The notes below the pieces were generated by a model that did not search any database, was not told the origin of the DNA, and saw only the letters and a list, made by a program, of their open reading frames with translations. Below are positions 52,282-61,896 of a stretch of DNA of 64,000 nt, piece by piece. Position 1 is the stretch's first letter; every line of letters begins with the position of its first letter. This stretch comes from CAJINA01 sp964636125 (GTDB lineage: Bacteria > Desulfobacterota > Desulfobacteria > Desulfobacterales > CAJINA01). The position numbers and the translations under genes are program-made. Location: the NCBI GenBank assembly GCA_964636125.1, contig CAZWPX010000012.1, forward strand, positions 1-64,000, given 5' to 3'.

Positions 52282-53017
52282 GAAAGCACCCAAAGAGCTG
52301 GCCAAAATGCTGGCGTACATCCTGGGTCGACGTCCGGGAGAATTCGGCCTGGTACCCGACCGGGAAGGCTTTGTCAAGATCAAGGAACTTTTGAAGGTCT
52401 TCTCTGAAGAGCAGGGCTGGGGTTATGTCCGGCGCTCGCACCTGGAAGAGGTTCGGCTTACCCTGACCCCACCGCTCATAGAGATCAGGGACAACCTGGT
52501 AAGAGCTGAAAACAGGACCCACCTGTCCGCCTCCCGGACCGTGGCGGAGCTTCCCAAATTACTGTACACCTGCGTGCGCCAGAAAGCGTACCCGTTTGTG
52601 GCCGCCAAGGGGGTTATGAAATCCGATGGGGATGTGGTCCTCAGCGCCGATCTTGAAACTGCCCGGCGATTGGGCCGGCGCATCGACCGTTCACCGATTC
52701 TGCTCACCGTCCAGGTCAAAAAGACACTGGCCCAACGGGTGCGTTATTTTACCAGCGGTGACGGGCTGTATACGGCTGCATCCATCCCGGCCGGTTGTTT
52801 CACCGGCCCCCCCCTGCCCAAGGAGAAGCCGGATCCGGCCGCCCCGCCCGACCTGGTGCCAACCGCACCAAAAAAGCCCGGCAGTTACACCATCGAACTC
52901 AAGTCTGATGGCAGGGTTGATTCAGCGCCTGGAAAAAGTGGTAAAAATACGCCCCCCTGGAAAAAGAAACCCAAAAGAGACAAACAGCGGCATGAGAAGC
53001 CGCCATGGCGACGATAG
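52271..53017 (+). CDS. kptA: RNA 2'-phosphotransferase (KptA/Tpt1 family)
   Basis: NAD-dependent enzyme that removes a 2'-phosphate from RNA, leaving ADP-ribose cyclic phosphate. APKELAKMLAYILGRRPGEFGLVPDREGFVKIKELLKVF is the family N-terminus; the following winged-helix and ADP-ribosyltransferase parts include NLVRAENRTHL (Arg and His of the active site), YTCVRQKAYPFVAAKGV and PILLTVQVKKTLAQRVRYFTSGDGLY. The 248-residue length exceeds the usual 180-200 because of a Pro/Lys-rich tail of about 65 residues ending in KKKPKRDKQRHEKPPWRR. Start overlaps the NFACT-R gene by 11 bases. Bacteria lack tRNA-splicing 2'-phosphates, so the target is unclear. Confidence 0.9.
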   Translation: MGHRKAPKELAKMLAYILGRRPGEFGLVPDREGFVKIKELLKVFSEEQGWGYVRRSHLEEVRLTLTPPLIEIRDNLVRAENRTHLSASRTVAELPKLLYTCVRQKAYPFVAAKGVMKSDGDVVLSADLETARRLGRRIDRSPILLTVQVKKTLAQRVRYFTSGDGLYTAASIPAGCFTGPPLPKEKPDPAAPPDLVPTAPKKPGSYTIELKSDGRVDSAPGKSGKNTPPWKKKPKRDKQRHEKPPWRR

Positions 53018-53158
53018 AAGTGGGTACATACCCCCCGGGTTATCTGTAAACATAAGAATTAAATCCAATATTCCCATCCAAATTCAAATCAACCGGAATC
53101 GAAAAAAAGGGTTTGACAACCGCGGTTAGAATTTGTTAGGTAGCGATTTTACGTTTCT

Positions 53159-53235
53159 GGGCCGTTAGCTCAATTAGGCAGAGCACCTGACTCTTAATCA
53201 GTAGGTTCTCGGTTCGATTCCGAGACGGCCCACCA
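53159..53235 (+). tRNA. tRNA-Lys (anticodon CTT)
   Basis: A complete 77-base tRNA with encoded CCA. Acceptor GGGCCGT pairs with ACGGCCC over 7 bp, the D arm is GCTC-AATTAGGCA-GAGC, the anticodon loop is CTCTTAA (anticodon CTT, codon AAG), and the T arm is CTCGG-TTCGATT-CCGAG. The first anticodon-stem pair (C27-T43) is a mismatch. A strong terminator follows at 53253. Confidence 0.97.
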
Positions 53236-53252
53236 CATATTTTCAATGATTT

Positions 53253-53282
53253 AAGGCCTCTGGGTTCCAGAGGCCTTTTTTC
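53253..53282 (+). terminator. Rho-independent terminator of tRNA-Lys
   Basis: AAGGCCTCTGG (53253-53263) pairs perfectly with CCAGAGGCCTT (53267-53277) across a GTT loop and is followed by a T-run (TTTTTT) starting 17 bases after the tRNA CCA end, a classical intrinsic terminator. Confidence 0.9.
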
Positions 53283-53283
53283 G

Positions 53284-53337
53284 TTTGGTCGCCAAACCTG
53301 GCCAATGAGACACTTTTTGCGACCAAAATGCGACCAA
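53284..53337. repeat. TGCGACCAA repeats downstream of tRNA-Lys
   Basis: TGCGACCAA occurs twice in direct orientation (53318-53326 and 53329-53337), and TTTGGTCGC at 53284-53292 is the inverted form of the first. Clustered integrase-arm-like repeats just downstream of a tRNA gene suggest a scar or attachment region of a past integrative element. No integrase gene is present nearby. Confidence 0.35.
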
Positions 53338-53391
53338 TTCTGAAGGTGTACTCTTGATGGATCCATAAAAAGTCCAAATCCTATTAGATTT

Positions 53392-53485
53392 GTCATCCCG
53401 GCGAATGCCGGGATCCAGTGATTTCAGGTACTTCTGGATGCCGGTCGATGATCCCGACCTAAGCAGGGATCAAGTCCGGCATGAC
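53392..53485. repeat. Palindromic MITE/REP-like element
   Basis: A 94-base block whose ends are inverted (GTCATCCCGG... and ...CCGGCATGAC), with a nested stem (CCCGGCGAATGCCGGG) at 53397-53412 and a second near CCGGTCGATGATCCCGACC. This is the plan of GC-rich intergenic palindromic repeats common in proteobacteria. It stands inside a gene-free stretch 53236-53656 (421 bases) in an accessory region; the remainder of the stretch shows no ORF. Confidence 0.65.
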
Positions 53486-53656
53486 GGTCAGAGGGCTTTT
53501 TACGGCGCCATCGCTCTTGCTACCGCAAGCCCCTGATAACTCGTTAAATGCGTTGCCTCGGTCGTGCCCTGTAGGTGAAACTTTTTGGGGTCTTGTCTTA
53601 CAGAAAATGGTGACAAAGAGTTTCATGAAATATTAGGGTTAGGGCAGTTTCCTGTA

Positions 53657-55033
53657 TCATCTCAAACCTGACACTTTCTGGAGGATATATATCGTTTCTT
53701 TCAGACCGATTTTCCCATCACTGTTCACATCCGCATTTCTATAAATGTTTTGGATAGAGATATTGGAAATGGCCTGCAGGCTTATGATGGCGTCGGCCAT
53801 ATTGATTATATCATCCCCACTAACATCACCAGGCAATACCGTTTTCGTACCTACCAGACTGTCACCAACGATAGAAGCCGTCTGCTCAGCCTGCGTCACA
53901 TCATTATAGAGCAGTTCGCCTGAAAAGGTCTGGCTGCCGGCAGCATCTCCCGGTGCAGAAACAGTATAGGAAATGGTTTTAGATCCAACGTCTGTCCCGC
54001 TGAATAGCCACTTGATCTCGCCGGTCGCAGCATCAAATGTATCATGGGTGGGTTGTGATCCGGTTATATTCCACCCGGAAGGGATGGTTTCTTTTACGAT
54101 CAAACCGGTGGGTGCGGTTCCACCTACAAACAGGCCTAACGCGATTTCAGCCGTTGATCCGGCCGTAATGGTTTCTGGCAGGTAGCGTGTTCCGGTAATC
54201 TGCTGGGTCGTGCCGGCAAAACTTACGGCGCTGTCACCATTTGCAGAACTGGTGACAGCCTGCCCGGCCGGATCGTTGTATTTAAGGATCCCGGAAAAAC
54301 TCAATACCGAGTTTACCCCTCCCGGCAACTGGACCCGGTAGGCAATTGTTCGAGGCGTGATTTCCTGATCAACCAGGATCCACTTGATCAAGCCCGTAGC
54401 TGAGTTATAGGCACTGTGGGTCGGATTTGATGAAACAAGCTCAAGCCCAGTTGGAATTGACTCTTCAATGATCAATCCGTTGGGTTTAAGACCTTGGGCA
54501 TCAAGGGATAGGGTTACATCAAGATACGCCGGTGAATCATACGTCTGGGGCAGACTCCGAGAAAGTGTAAGATTCTGGTAAAAGGTGGATGTGTTCGGAT
54601 CACCGCCGGTTTCTATGGTCCGTGGGGTGCCGGTGGTATCGTTGTAAAGCACGTATCCTTGAAAAAAGCGTATACCCGTCTCGTCAGCAGGGATCTGGAG
54701 CTCGTATGTAACCACTGTGCCCTGCGAGACTGCGCCGCCCAGTAAAACCCACTCCATCAACCTTGTGGCCGGGTCAAAGGAACTGTGGGAAGGGCTTGAC
54801 GTGTTTATCTGCCAGCCGTCCGGGATGTATTCTTTGACGATGATGCCATTGGGAAGATCACCATCAATTTGGATGCTCAACGCTACGGGGACACTTCCGG
54901 GCGTTTCAATCTGTTCCGGCAGGTCACGGGTAGCGTTGATGGTTGTGGCAAAAACCGAGGCAACAGGCATAAAAGCCATGCCAACCAGCAGTAAGACCAG
55001 CCGTATTCTGTAGTCAATCCGGTATCTATTCAT
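53657..55033 (-). CDS. Secreted three-module surface protein with C-terminal dockerin-like domain
   Basis: A 458-residue secreted protein; ATG 55033 is chosen because it overlaps the upstream stop (a GTG 15 bases before is possible). A signal peptide (IRLVLLLVGMAFMPVASVFA) is followed by three copies of a roughly 120-residue module built on GxxPxGxIVKExIPxGWxIxxSxPxHxxFDxATGxIxW and ending in SGxLxYND. A linker leads to a dockerin-like pair of Ca2+ loops, PGDVSGDDIINMADAIISLQ and ADVNSDGKIGLKETIYILQ. The modules resemble a divergent Ig-like fold, a copy of the single-module protein upstream. Dockerins usually bind cohesins; none is visible here. Confidence 0.75.
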   Translation of the reverse strand: MNRYRIDYRIRLVLLLVGMAFMPVASVFATTINATRDLPEQIETPGSVPVALSIQIDGDLPNGIIVKEYIPDGWQINTSSPSHSSFDPATRLMEWVLLGGAVSQGTVVTYELQIPADETGIRFFQGYVLYNDTTGTPRTIETGGDPNTSTFYQNLTLSRSLPQTYDSPAYLDVTLSLDAQGLKPNGLIIEESIPTGLELVSSNPTHSAYNSATGLIKWILVDQEITPRTIAYRVQLPGGVNSVLSFSGILKYNDPAGQAVTSSANGDSAVSFAGTTQQITGTRYLPETITAGSTAEIALGLFVGGTAPTGLIVKETIPSGWNITGSQPTHDTFDAATGEIKWLFSGTDVGSKTISYTVSAPGDAAGSQTFSGELLYNDVTQAEQTASIVGDSLVGTKTVLPGDVSGDDIINMADAIISLQAISNISIQNIYRNADVNSDGKIGLKETIYILQKVSGLR

Positions 55034-55463
55034 CGAATGAGGTGTCACCTGTAATGTTTACCTTGTAGCGGTTGCGGTTTGAATCCGTGTACAGTATTTT
55101 GCCTGAAAATTCTTGCCCCGCTTTGCTGCCTGCAGGCCTGAAGATTTGATATTCGATTTTGAACTCATCTGCCAGGCTGCCCATGAGCAGCCACTTTATT
55201 TCTCCACTGGCACCATCAAATCGATCATACCCGGGCGAGGCACCGATTACCTGCCAACCGGGAGGAATGACCTCTTTAATGATGACGCCATTGGGTTTTT
55301 CGGTGGGCATCTGGATCTGCAAGATAATGGCCATGCTCTGGGAACCTGAAGAATCCTGCGGCAAATAGCGGGTGCAGGTCAGGTCGGCTGCCCAGGCCAT
55401 TGAGGCATGGAGTAAAATAAATAGAAAGGTGATACTTACGGGGATAGTCTTGTTGATTTTCAT
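55026..55463 (-). CDS. Secreted single-module relative of the three-module protein
   Basis: A 145-residue protein with signal peptide (MKINKTIPVSITFLFILLHASMAWA) and one copy of the module found downstream: PNGVIIKEVIPPGWQVIGASPGYDRFDGASGEIKWLLMG, ending in SGKILYTDSNRNRYKVNITGD. No dockerin follows. It overlaps the downstream gene's start by 8 bases, so they are coupled. It may be a minimal binding partner or a scaffold unit. Unrecognised beyond its homology to the neighbour. Confidence 0.7.
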   Translation of the reverse strand: MKINKTIPVSITFLFILLHASMAWAADLTCTRYLPQDSSGSQSMAIILQIQMPTEKPNGVIIKEVIPPGWQVIGASPGYDRFDGASGEIKWLLMGSLADEFKIEYQIFRPAGSKAGQEFSGKILYTDSNRNRYKVNITGDTSFDE

Positions 55464-55514
55464 GAGACAAAAACCTCTGCTTTAAATAATTGAACACCAA
55501 AAAACTAAGTGCCT

Positions 55515-55729
<215 letters not shown>

Positions 55730-55746
55730 ATTGTTTATACCTTCGC

Positions 55747-58700
55747 CTAAGGTATCCACGGAAAACAGGGATCGCTGCTCTGGTCATCGTAGCTATAGGT
55801 ACTCAGTTTCCAGAGATCGACCAGATCAAGCATGTAAAAATCGACATCACAGGCCTGCCCGATCAAAGTGGCCATCGGGCCCGTGGCCCAGGCATCAATG
55901 GCGTCGAGCAGTTCAAAATCACCAATGGTCCAGTCAGCATTCGTATCATACGGATTGGTTGGCGTTACAGCGGGAATCTCCTCGACCGTAAAGTTCCAGG
56001 CATAGTCATCAGTTGGAGAGCCATCCGCGACACCGTTATCGTTTCCGTCCAGGGGGTTACCGGCAAGGTCGGTTATATCCTTGCTAACCGTGACGTTAAC
56101 CAGTTCGCCGTATTCAAACGGATCATCAGGCACCAATGTCAATTTCTGATTGACGGCATCGTAAGCAATGCTGCCCACATGGGTGCCGCTGACCGCCCCC
56201 TGGACCGTCAAATTGCTGATAGAGATACTGCCTGTGTTCATGGCTTCATCAAAGCTCACAAGGATGTTTGCATCCCGGCTGACATGCACTTCGTCTGCTA
56301 TTGGATATATGGATGTAACCGTGGGCAGGATGTGGTCAAGGTAAGAATTGTTGTCTATGGGGTTGGTGCCGTCATTGAATTCAACAAGATTGCTGACCCC
56401 ATCCTGGTCTGCGTCCAGACTGCTGTCATCCTGTTTGGGATTAAACCCCCAGGAGACCTCCCAACCATCGTCCATGCCGTCATTGTCGGTATCACCTGTA
56501 CCCGGATGGGTATCGTGCTGGTACTCTTGGAAGTTGGTCAGGGTGTCATTATCAGGATCTGCAGAGGCATCATCCACAGCACTGTCGAGCTGGGTGTACT
56601 GATCCTCCCAGTCATTGGGCATGCCATCACCGTCACTGTCCAGGCCGGTGCCGCCTGTTACGGTCACATCTATAGCAGATGACACCGTCACATTGCCATT
56701 GGCATTACTGGCATAAAACGTGAGCTTGTAGATATCGTTATAGACAAACCCGTTATAGTCCCCCTCGTAACGTCCATCTCCATCCGGGTCAGTAAGGTCA
56801 AAGTTGGGCAGAGTCACCTCTGGGGATTCGAGATCATCGGTAATCTCCGGGGCGGTATATCCAGGCGGTATCACGGTGGCCCACACGTGGTCGATGTCCT
56901 CAAGATCGGACAAGGTGGCAAAGAACGTGTGGGCCTGATTGGCAGCAACTGACTGGCTTGCGCTGGTCTCTGCGAATTCCGGATACAGCCCGGCAATGGC
57001 GAAGCTGCCCCCGATGTGCAAATCGGTGGCCAGCAGCGCAGGCGATTCTACCAGTTGCGGCACCATCTGGCTGTAGGGCAGGCCCATGTTGCTGAGTTTT
57101 GTCCTGGCTTTCTGGTAGGATGTATTCAATGAATCGCCTGCGTAGAGGCTGTCGATCAGGAACTGTGAGAATGAGATCCGACCGTTCAGGTCAAGATAGG
57201 CGTTGAGGTTATCGGTGGAGGTAATCACCACCCGGTCGTAGTCATCGGCCGTCAGGTCGTCGGTGAACGAACCAGACTTACAGGCCTCGATGACAACCAC
57301 CACCTTTCTGCCAGTGGCATCCTGGAAGTCGTTGAGCCAGGTATTGAGTTGGGCAGCACCAAGAATCTCATTGGGGAAAATATTGAACTTGTCGATGCCA
57401 CCGTGATCTATGAGGTATACGTAAAGCGGTCCATCCGTACTCTGGGTTGCTGCCCAGTTTGTGATTGAGTTGCCGAACTCTGTTACAGTAGGGCTTCCGT
57501 CATCAACGATATTGTCATCGTAGCCGTCTCCGTCAACATCGTGCCAGGTCATCGGGTTAATGTAGTGGATGTCATCGTTGCTGAAGAGCCTCGACCTGAA
57601 TCTACCGTAGGCAAGATCGGAGAGGTATTGGGTCGAGTCTCTGAGTGTGTTGGCAGCGTCGACGCCACCACCGGCAACCAAGATAAGGTTACCGTGTTGT
57701 TGGTCATAGACTACGTGTGGACTTCCCACCTTAATATCGTATCGACCTGAAATACCACCGTAAGTTGCGATAACAGCAGTGCTGCCTTCCGTAACAGCTG
57801 TAACAAAACCAAATGCATCGACTGTCACGACATTGTCGTCTATAGAAGTCCAGGTTGCCCCTGAAACAATTTCCCCTGTGGCGTCTGAGTAGTTAGCAAT
57901 TGCGGCTAAAGTTTGAGTTTCATTGATATTCATGTCATTAGCACCCAAGATATTAATGCTAACGATTTGTTTAAGGCCCTCAATAATCGATTCTGATAAT
58001 AATTTAACTTCGTATTGGTTAAACTGGTCAATATCACCATTGCTTTCGATTTTTAAATAGAGATTTCCGGGATTTTGATATACTTCCATTATGAATGCTT
58101 CACCATTAATTGCAGTTCGCCAATCAATAGCATTATTGTTTTCATCTACAATACTAATAAAATAGTCAGCTGTCGTTGATGTCGATCGAAACTGAATTTC
58201 AAAAAGAGAAACTTCTGAAAGATGGAACCCGTAATAATCAGAATCGTTCTCAGAGAAAATGCGTCCCTTTCTATAGCTGTCTTTTTCAATAGAATTGGCA
58301 AATTTAGGAGTGTTGTTGGGCTCAATTTCAATATTTGTTTGATTTGAAGGTTCTATACCTAAGCGGTAGTAATTATCAAAATCCACAATTGAACCATCGG
58401 AAGAAACTTTTACAAAATATCTACCAGCGCCAAGACCCATATGGAGAGAAATGTCCTGACCGTTAACCGAGTTAACACCATCTATAAGGTTTTGGTCTGA
58501 GTCCTTAAAAATAGTAAGGTAAAAATTTCCAGTACTGTTAGCGCAAGAAAAGGTCAACTCTATATATGCAGGGGTATTTAGATTAAAGGTGTAAAAGTCT
58601 TGATCTTGGTCATTTGATAACCGCCCATAAATTGGCTCTTCGGTTTTGAATGTTGTTGATAATTCATATGAGTCATTTAGTTCAACTTCTAGTTGAGATA

Positions 58701-61545
58701 GGCTCTCGCTGAGCTTAATAGTAAAGGGGTTAGTTGGATCTGCGTGACTAATTGGTTCAACACGAATAAGATAGTTTCCGATCTCTAAAATCGATTCTAT
58801 ATGAACCGATGGCTTGTCAATACATTCAATACTATCGATCAATAATTCTTCGCCATTTAATACCTCGACCAGATATCCTTCTTTAACACCTCCTGAAGAG
58901 AGAAAAATTTTTACTGGTTTTTTTTCAGTAATGTTAAAGGAGAAAAGCGATTCATCGTTGAGATGGTTATTAGATCCCTCAATAGTATCGCCAAGGTTCA
59001 ATGAAACAGTATCTTTATTCGGAAGACTGTCGAGAACCTTATAAGTCATTACATAATAATTGTCTTGGTCTACATCTCCATTCGATGTTAATTCAATATA
59101 GTAACTCCCGGCCGAAAGCCCCAAAGAAAAACAACTAGTACTTCCGTCAACGGAAGAGGTTTTGGCCATAAGATTATCGTTTTCATCATAAACCCTAATC
59201 GACATATCAGCTACACTACTTGATGAAAGATAGCCAATATCAATTATATAGTCATCTATGATAGTAAACTTATAATAATCTATATCATTCTCAGGCAAGC
59301 TCCCCTTATAAAAGACTCCATTTGTCATTTCAGATGCACTTAGATTTGAATTGTTAGACTCGATTTCCATACCATCAACATCTACGTATACAAAAAGTCT
59401 TTCGTCATAAGCTCTCCCCATATAATTAGTTGAAATTTTAACCCAACCATTCTGTTGCCCAGTCAAAATGTTACCCAATATAGTAGCAGTGGTATAGTCT
59501 GATGATGACCATGACTCTGCCAAACTAAATTCCCCTTCACCGTGTTCACCAATAAGCTCCAATTTATATTGATAATTATTATCCAATTTTTTTGCTGATA
59601 CATAAATACGATTTAGGTGCCTTGCAATTGAGTACCAACTTTCATGACCAAGTGTTTGATTTTCATTTACAAAGGTGTTTACATTATCATTAATTTCATC
59701 ATATTCGCTATCATATGCGGTGACAGCAAACTGAGTGTCCATCGGTAAATCAGAGAACGTATATTGAGTAATATTTCCAACATCAATTACATTATTGTAA
59801 GAGTATTCCGTTTCGCTATTGTAGTAAATTTTATAGCCAGAAATATCTAATTCAGGATTAGCTTTCCAGCTCACATTTATATTGTCTCCAACAATGGTTA
59901 CTATTGGGTTTGAAGGTGGTGAAATTGGTGCTGATGCATTAGGTGCACTTAGATATGGAACATATTCAATGATCTCCTTTGTGCCATCATCAAACCAATC
60001 ATATATTTTTTCCTGAATCTCAGAATCTATTATAGTACCCCACCAGTTGTTATTTCCATCAATATTGTTTGTTCCATATGTGATATCGTTGAAGAGAATG
60101 TAGCCAGACTTATTGCTCATAAAATTATTAAAGTTCATAGTAGGATATGAATTTAATTGAATAGTGTTAAATTCTTTAGATAAATTGTCTACTATAGTAT
60201 TATAATGAAAACTATTTCCAGAATAATATACGCCGCCCCCATATAGAGCCTCATTTCCAAATATTAAGTTATTATTGAATGCACAAGCGCCCCTCGCCCC
60301 ACCGCCCCAACCGTCTATAGTTGGCCTCCACTGGTCATATGCGGAGTTAAAAACAATTATATTATTCGATGCTTGGCCGCTATCACAATATAGCCCGCCC
60401 CCGGACAATGAAGAGTTACTAATTATAACATTATTAGATATTTTGTTAGAATTGTAAATTCCTCCACCTTTGCTATGACCATGAGTTCTTGCAATATTAT
60501 TATAGACAATATTGTTTACGACTAGTTCTCCGCCATCTATTCCGCCACCACCAACTTTACTATGACTATAAAATGCTGATACTACATTATTGCTAACGAT
60601 ATTGTTTTGAACAGTAGCATTACTACTCACACTTATTCCTCCGCCATATGCCCCTTCATTAAAGCCTGACACATCTTCAAGAAGACTGTTCCCATTGACA
60701 TAATTTCCAGATATCATCACTGTACTTCCATGAGCATATATTCCTCCACCCCGAAGTGGTCTTTTTGCAAAGGTCGAATTGCTTTCTATTGTGTTAGATA
60801 ATATTAGTATATCACCTCCGCTGGCAAATATACCTCCACCATTGTTTCCGTTAATGTTATTAGCTCTGTTTCCACTTGAGTTATAAGCTATTAAACAGTT
60901 TGAAATTTTAAAAGTACTAGATAAGGAGTCCGCATAGATTCCGGATGAGGCATTGTTATTAATTGTGCAATAATTAATGAAAGGGTGAGCGTTAGTAATT
61001 CTAACTGCTCCGAAGTTGTTGCTCCCTGCATATTCAATTATACAATGTTCCAAAATGGAACCACTTAGGTAATTACCATCAATATCGTAGGCTGTGTCAA
61101 TAAGAGGTTCGTGAAAAAATAAGTAACCCCAATCTCCTGCAGATGGTGTCGTGGAATTAGATGTGAAAACAATCTTGTTAGTATCTGATCCTTGGGCTAT
61201 CAATTGTCCTTCAATTGTCAATAAAAAACCTGGATCCACTTTTACAATTACTCCTGGTTCGATAGTTAATATCGCGCCGCTATTAACTAATATATTACCA
61301 ACAATGATATATGGACTATTTGCAGCAGTCCATGTAGTATCCTCACTTATATTTCCAGTAGTATGAGTTTGGGCATAAACTATACTGTCAGTGAAGATTT
61401 GAAATACAAATATAGCAAAAAGTAAAAACCCTACTTTATAGGTGATACAAAAAATACTATGCAATGAAATTTGATGGCGATTGAGAAGAATCTTTTTTAA
61501 AACAGCATATAGATAACAATAAATAAACATATTACTAATTCTCAT
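55747..61545 (-). CDS. Giant mosaic surface protein: beta-helix, PPC repeats, C13-like peptidase, TSP3, Ig, dockerin-like
   Basis: A 1932-residue secreted protein. The N-terminal signal anchor-like stretch VGFLLFAIFVFQIFTDSIVYA (about 38-58) is followed by a right-handed parallel beta-helix (about 60-540, with GGGIYAHGS, GGGIYNSNK repeats). An FN3-like domain (about 545-640), four PPC-like modules (about 700-1180) and a BIG2 Ig domain (about 1185-1270) come next. A C13/caspase-like peptidase (about 1284-1520) has His near 1381 in LIDHGG and Cys near 1422 in IEACKSGSF. TSP3 calcium repeats (DSDGDGMPNDWED), an SbsA-type Ig domain and a dockerin-like end (DTNADWTIGDFELLDAIDAW) complete it. The N-terminal half is clearly AT-rich compared with the C-terminal part. 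Confidence 0.85.
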   Translation of the reverse strand: MRISNMFIYCYLYAVLKKILLNRHQISLHSIFCITYKVGFLLFAIFVFQIFTDSIVYAQTHTTGNISEDTTWTAANSPYIIVGNILVNSGAILTIEPGVIVKVDPGFLLTIEGQLIAQGSDTNKIVFTSNSTTPSAGDWGYLFFHEPLIDTAYDIDGNYLSGSILEHCIIEYAGSNNFGAVRITNAHPFINYCTINNNASSGIYADSLSSTFKISNCLIAYNSSGNRANNINGNNGGGIFASGGDILILSNTIESNSTFAKRPLRGGGIYAHGSTVMISGNYVNGNSLLEDVSGFNEGAYGGGISVSSNATVQNNIVSNNVVSAFYSHSKVGGGGIDGGELVVNNIVYNNIARTHGHSKGGGIYNSNKISNNVIISNSSLSGGGLYCDSGQASNNIIVFNSAYDQWRPTIDGWGGGARGACAFNNNLIFGNEALYGGGVYYSGNSFHYNTIVDNLSKEFNTIQLNSYPTMNFNNFMSNKSGYILFNDITYGTNNIDGNNNWWGTIIDSEIQEKIYDWFDDGTKEIIEYVPYLSAPNASAPISPPSNPIVTIVGDNINVSWKANPELDISGYKIYYNSETEYSYNNVIDVGNITQYTFSDLPMDTQFAVTAYDSEYDEINDNVNTFVNENQTLGHESWYSIARHLNRIYVSAKKLDNNYQYKLELIGEHGEGEFSLAESWSSSDYTTATILGNILTGQQNGWVKISTNYMGRAYDERLFVYVDVDGMEIESNNSNLSASEMTNGVFYKGSLPENDIDYYKFTIIDDYIIDIGYLSSSSVADMSIRVYDENDNLMAKTSSVDGSTSCFSLGLSAGSYYIELTSNGDVDQDNYYVMTYKVLDSLPNKDTVSLNLGDTIEGSNNHLNDESLFSFNITEKKPVKIFLSSGGVKEGYLVEVLNGEELLIDSIECIDKPSVHIESILEIGNYLIRVEPISHADPTNPFTIKLSESLSQLEVELNDSYELSTTFKTEEPIYGRLSNDQDQDFYTFNLNTPAYIELTFSCANSTGNFYLTIFKDSDQNLIDGVNSVNGQDISLHMGLGAGRYFVKVSSDGSIVDFDNYYRLGIEPSNQTNIEIEPNNTPKFANSIEKDSYRKGRIFSENDSDYYGFHLSEVSLFEIQFRSTSTTADYFISIVDENNNAIDWRTAINGEAFIMEVYQNPGNLYLKIESNGDIDQFNQYEVKLLSESIIEGLKQIVSINILGANDMNINETQTLAAIANYSDATGEIVSGATWTSIDDNVVTVDAFGFVTAVTEGSTAVIATYGGISGRYDIKVGSPHVVYDQQHGNLILVAGGGVDAANTLRDSTQYLSDLAYGRFRSRLFSNDDIHYINPMTWHDVDGDGYDDNIVDDGSPTVTEFGNSITNWAATQSTDGPLYVYLIDHGGIDKFNIFPNEILGAAQLNTWLNDFQDATGRKVVVVIEACKSGSFTDDLTADDYDRVVITSTDNLNAYLDLNGRISFSQFLIDSLYAGDSLNTSYQKARTKLSNMGLPYSQMVPQLVESPALLATDLHIGGSFAIAGLYPEFAETSASQSVAANQAHTFFATLSDLEDIDHVWATVIPPGYTAPEITDDLESPEVTLPNFDLTDPDGDGRYEGDYNGFVYNDIYKLTFYASNANGNVTVSSAIDVTVTGGTGLDSDGDGMPNDWEDQYTQLDSAVDDASADPDNDTLTNFQEYQHDTHPGTGDTDNDGMDDGWEVSWGFNPKQDDSSLDADQDGVSNLVEFNDGTNPIDNNSYLDHILPTVTSIYPIADEVHVSRDANILVSFDEAMNTGSISISNLTVQGAVSGTHVGSIAYDAVNQKLTLVPDDPFEYGELVNVTVSKDITDLAGNPLDGNDNGVADGSPTDDYAWNFTVEEIPAVTPTNPYDTNADWTIGDFELLDAIDAWATGPMATLIGQACDVDFYMLDLVDLWKLSTYSYDDQSSDPCFPWIP

Positions 61546-61896
61546 ATTCCCCTCCGGTTGCTAATTGCCCTTTTCATTCCAAAGATAGTAATTTGTATAT
61601 TTACAAGGAGCGTACAACTTTTTCGCCAAAACCTGGAACTTAACATTGCCCAACAGCCTAAACCCCTACCGCCTATCTATCTGCGTAGGTATTTAGCAGT
61701 TTAGGCGGTAGGCTATTAGCAACATCAAAAGAAACCATTAGCCAAGAACAATAAATCACTGATTCTTTCCCTTTTGCCGCAGGCAGCCACCACGTCATCC
61801 GTGAAATCCGTGTCAAATTATTGCTTTTGACTTTGACCTTCATTCAAAGTTCGACGTTGGAAGTTCGCCGTTCAACGTTCGCCTTATGCCCCTCGC
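61546..61896. other. Intergenic region with palindromic repeats upstream of the giant surface gene
   Basis: A 351-base gap without a supported ORF. CCTACCGCCTA (61665-61675) and TAGGCGGTAGG (61702-61712) form a perfect 11-bp inverted pair 26 bases apart. At 61841-61883 lies a TTCGACGTTGG-type repeat, related to those at 55515-55729, placed just beyond the stop of the truncated surface gene. No promoter for the 1932-residue protein could be singled out. Confidence 0.5.

Noticed and set aside
53136..53396. 86-residue minus-strand ORF
   Set aside because: Runs antisense through tRNA-Lys; the RNRTENLL-type stretch is a known artefact of reading a tRNA backwards.
60200..61100. Repeating GGxxxxN-type pattern suspected as CRISPR or tandem DNA repeats
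   Set aside because: The repeats are in the protein (beta-helix coils) and not regular at DNA level; no spacer structure.
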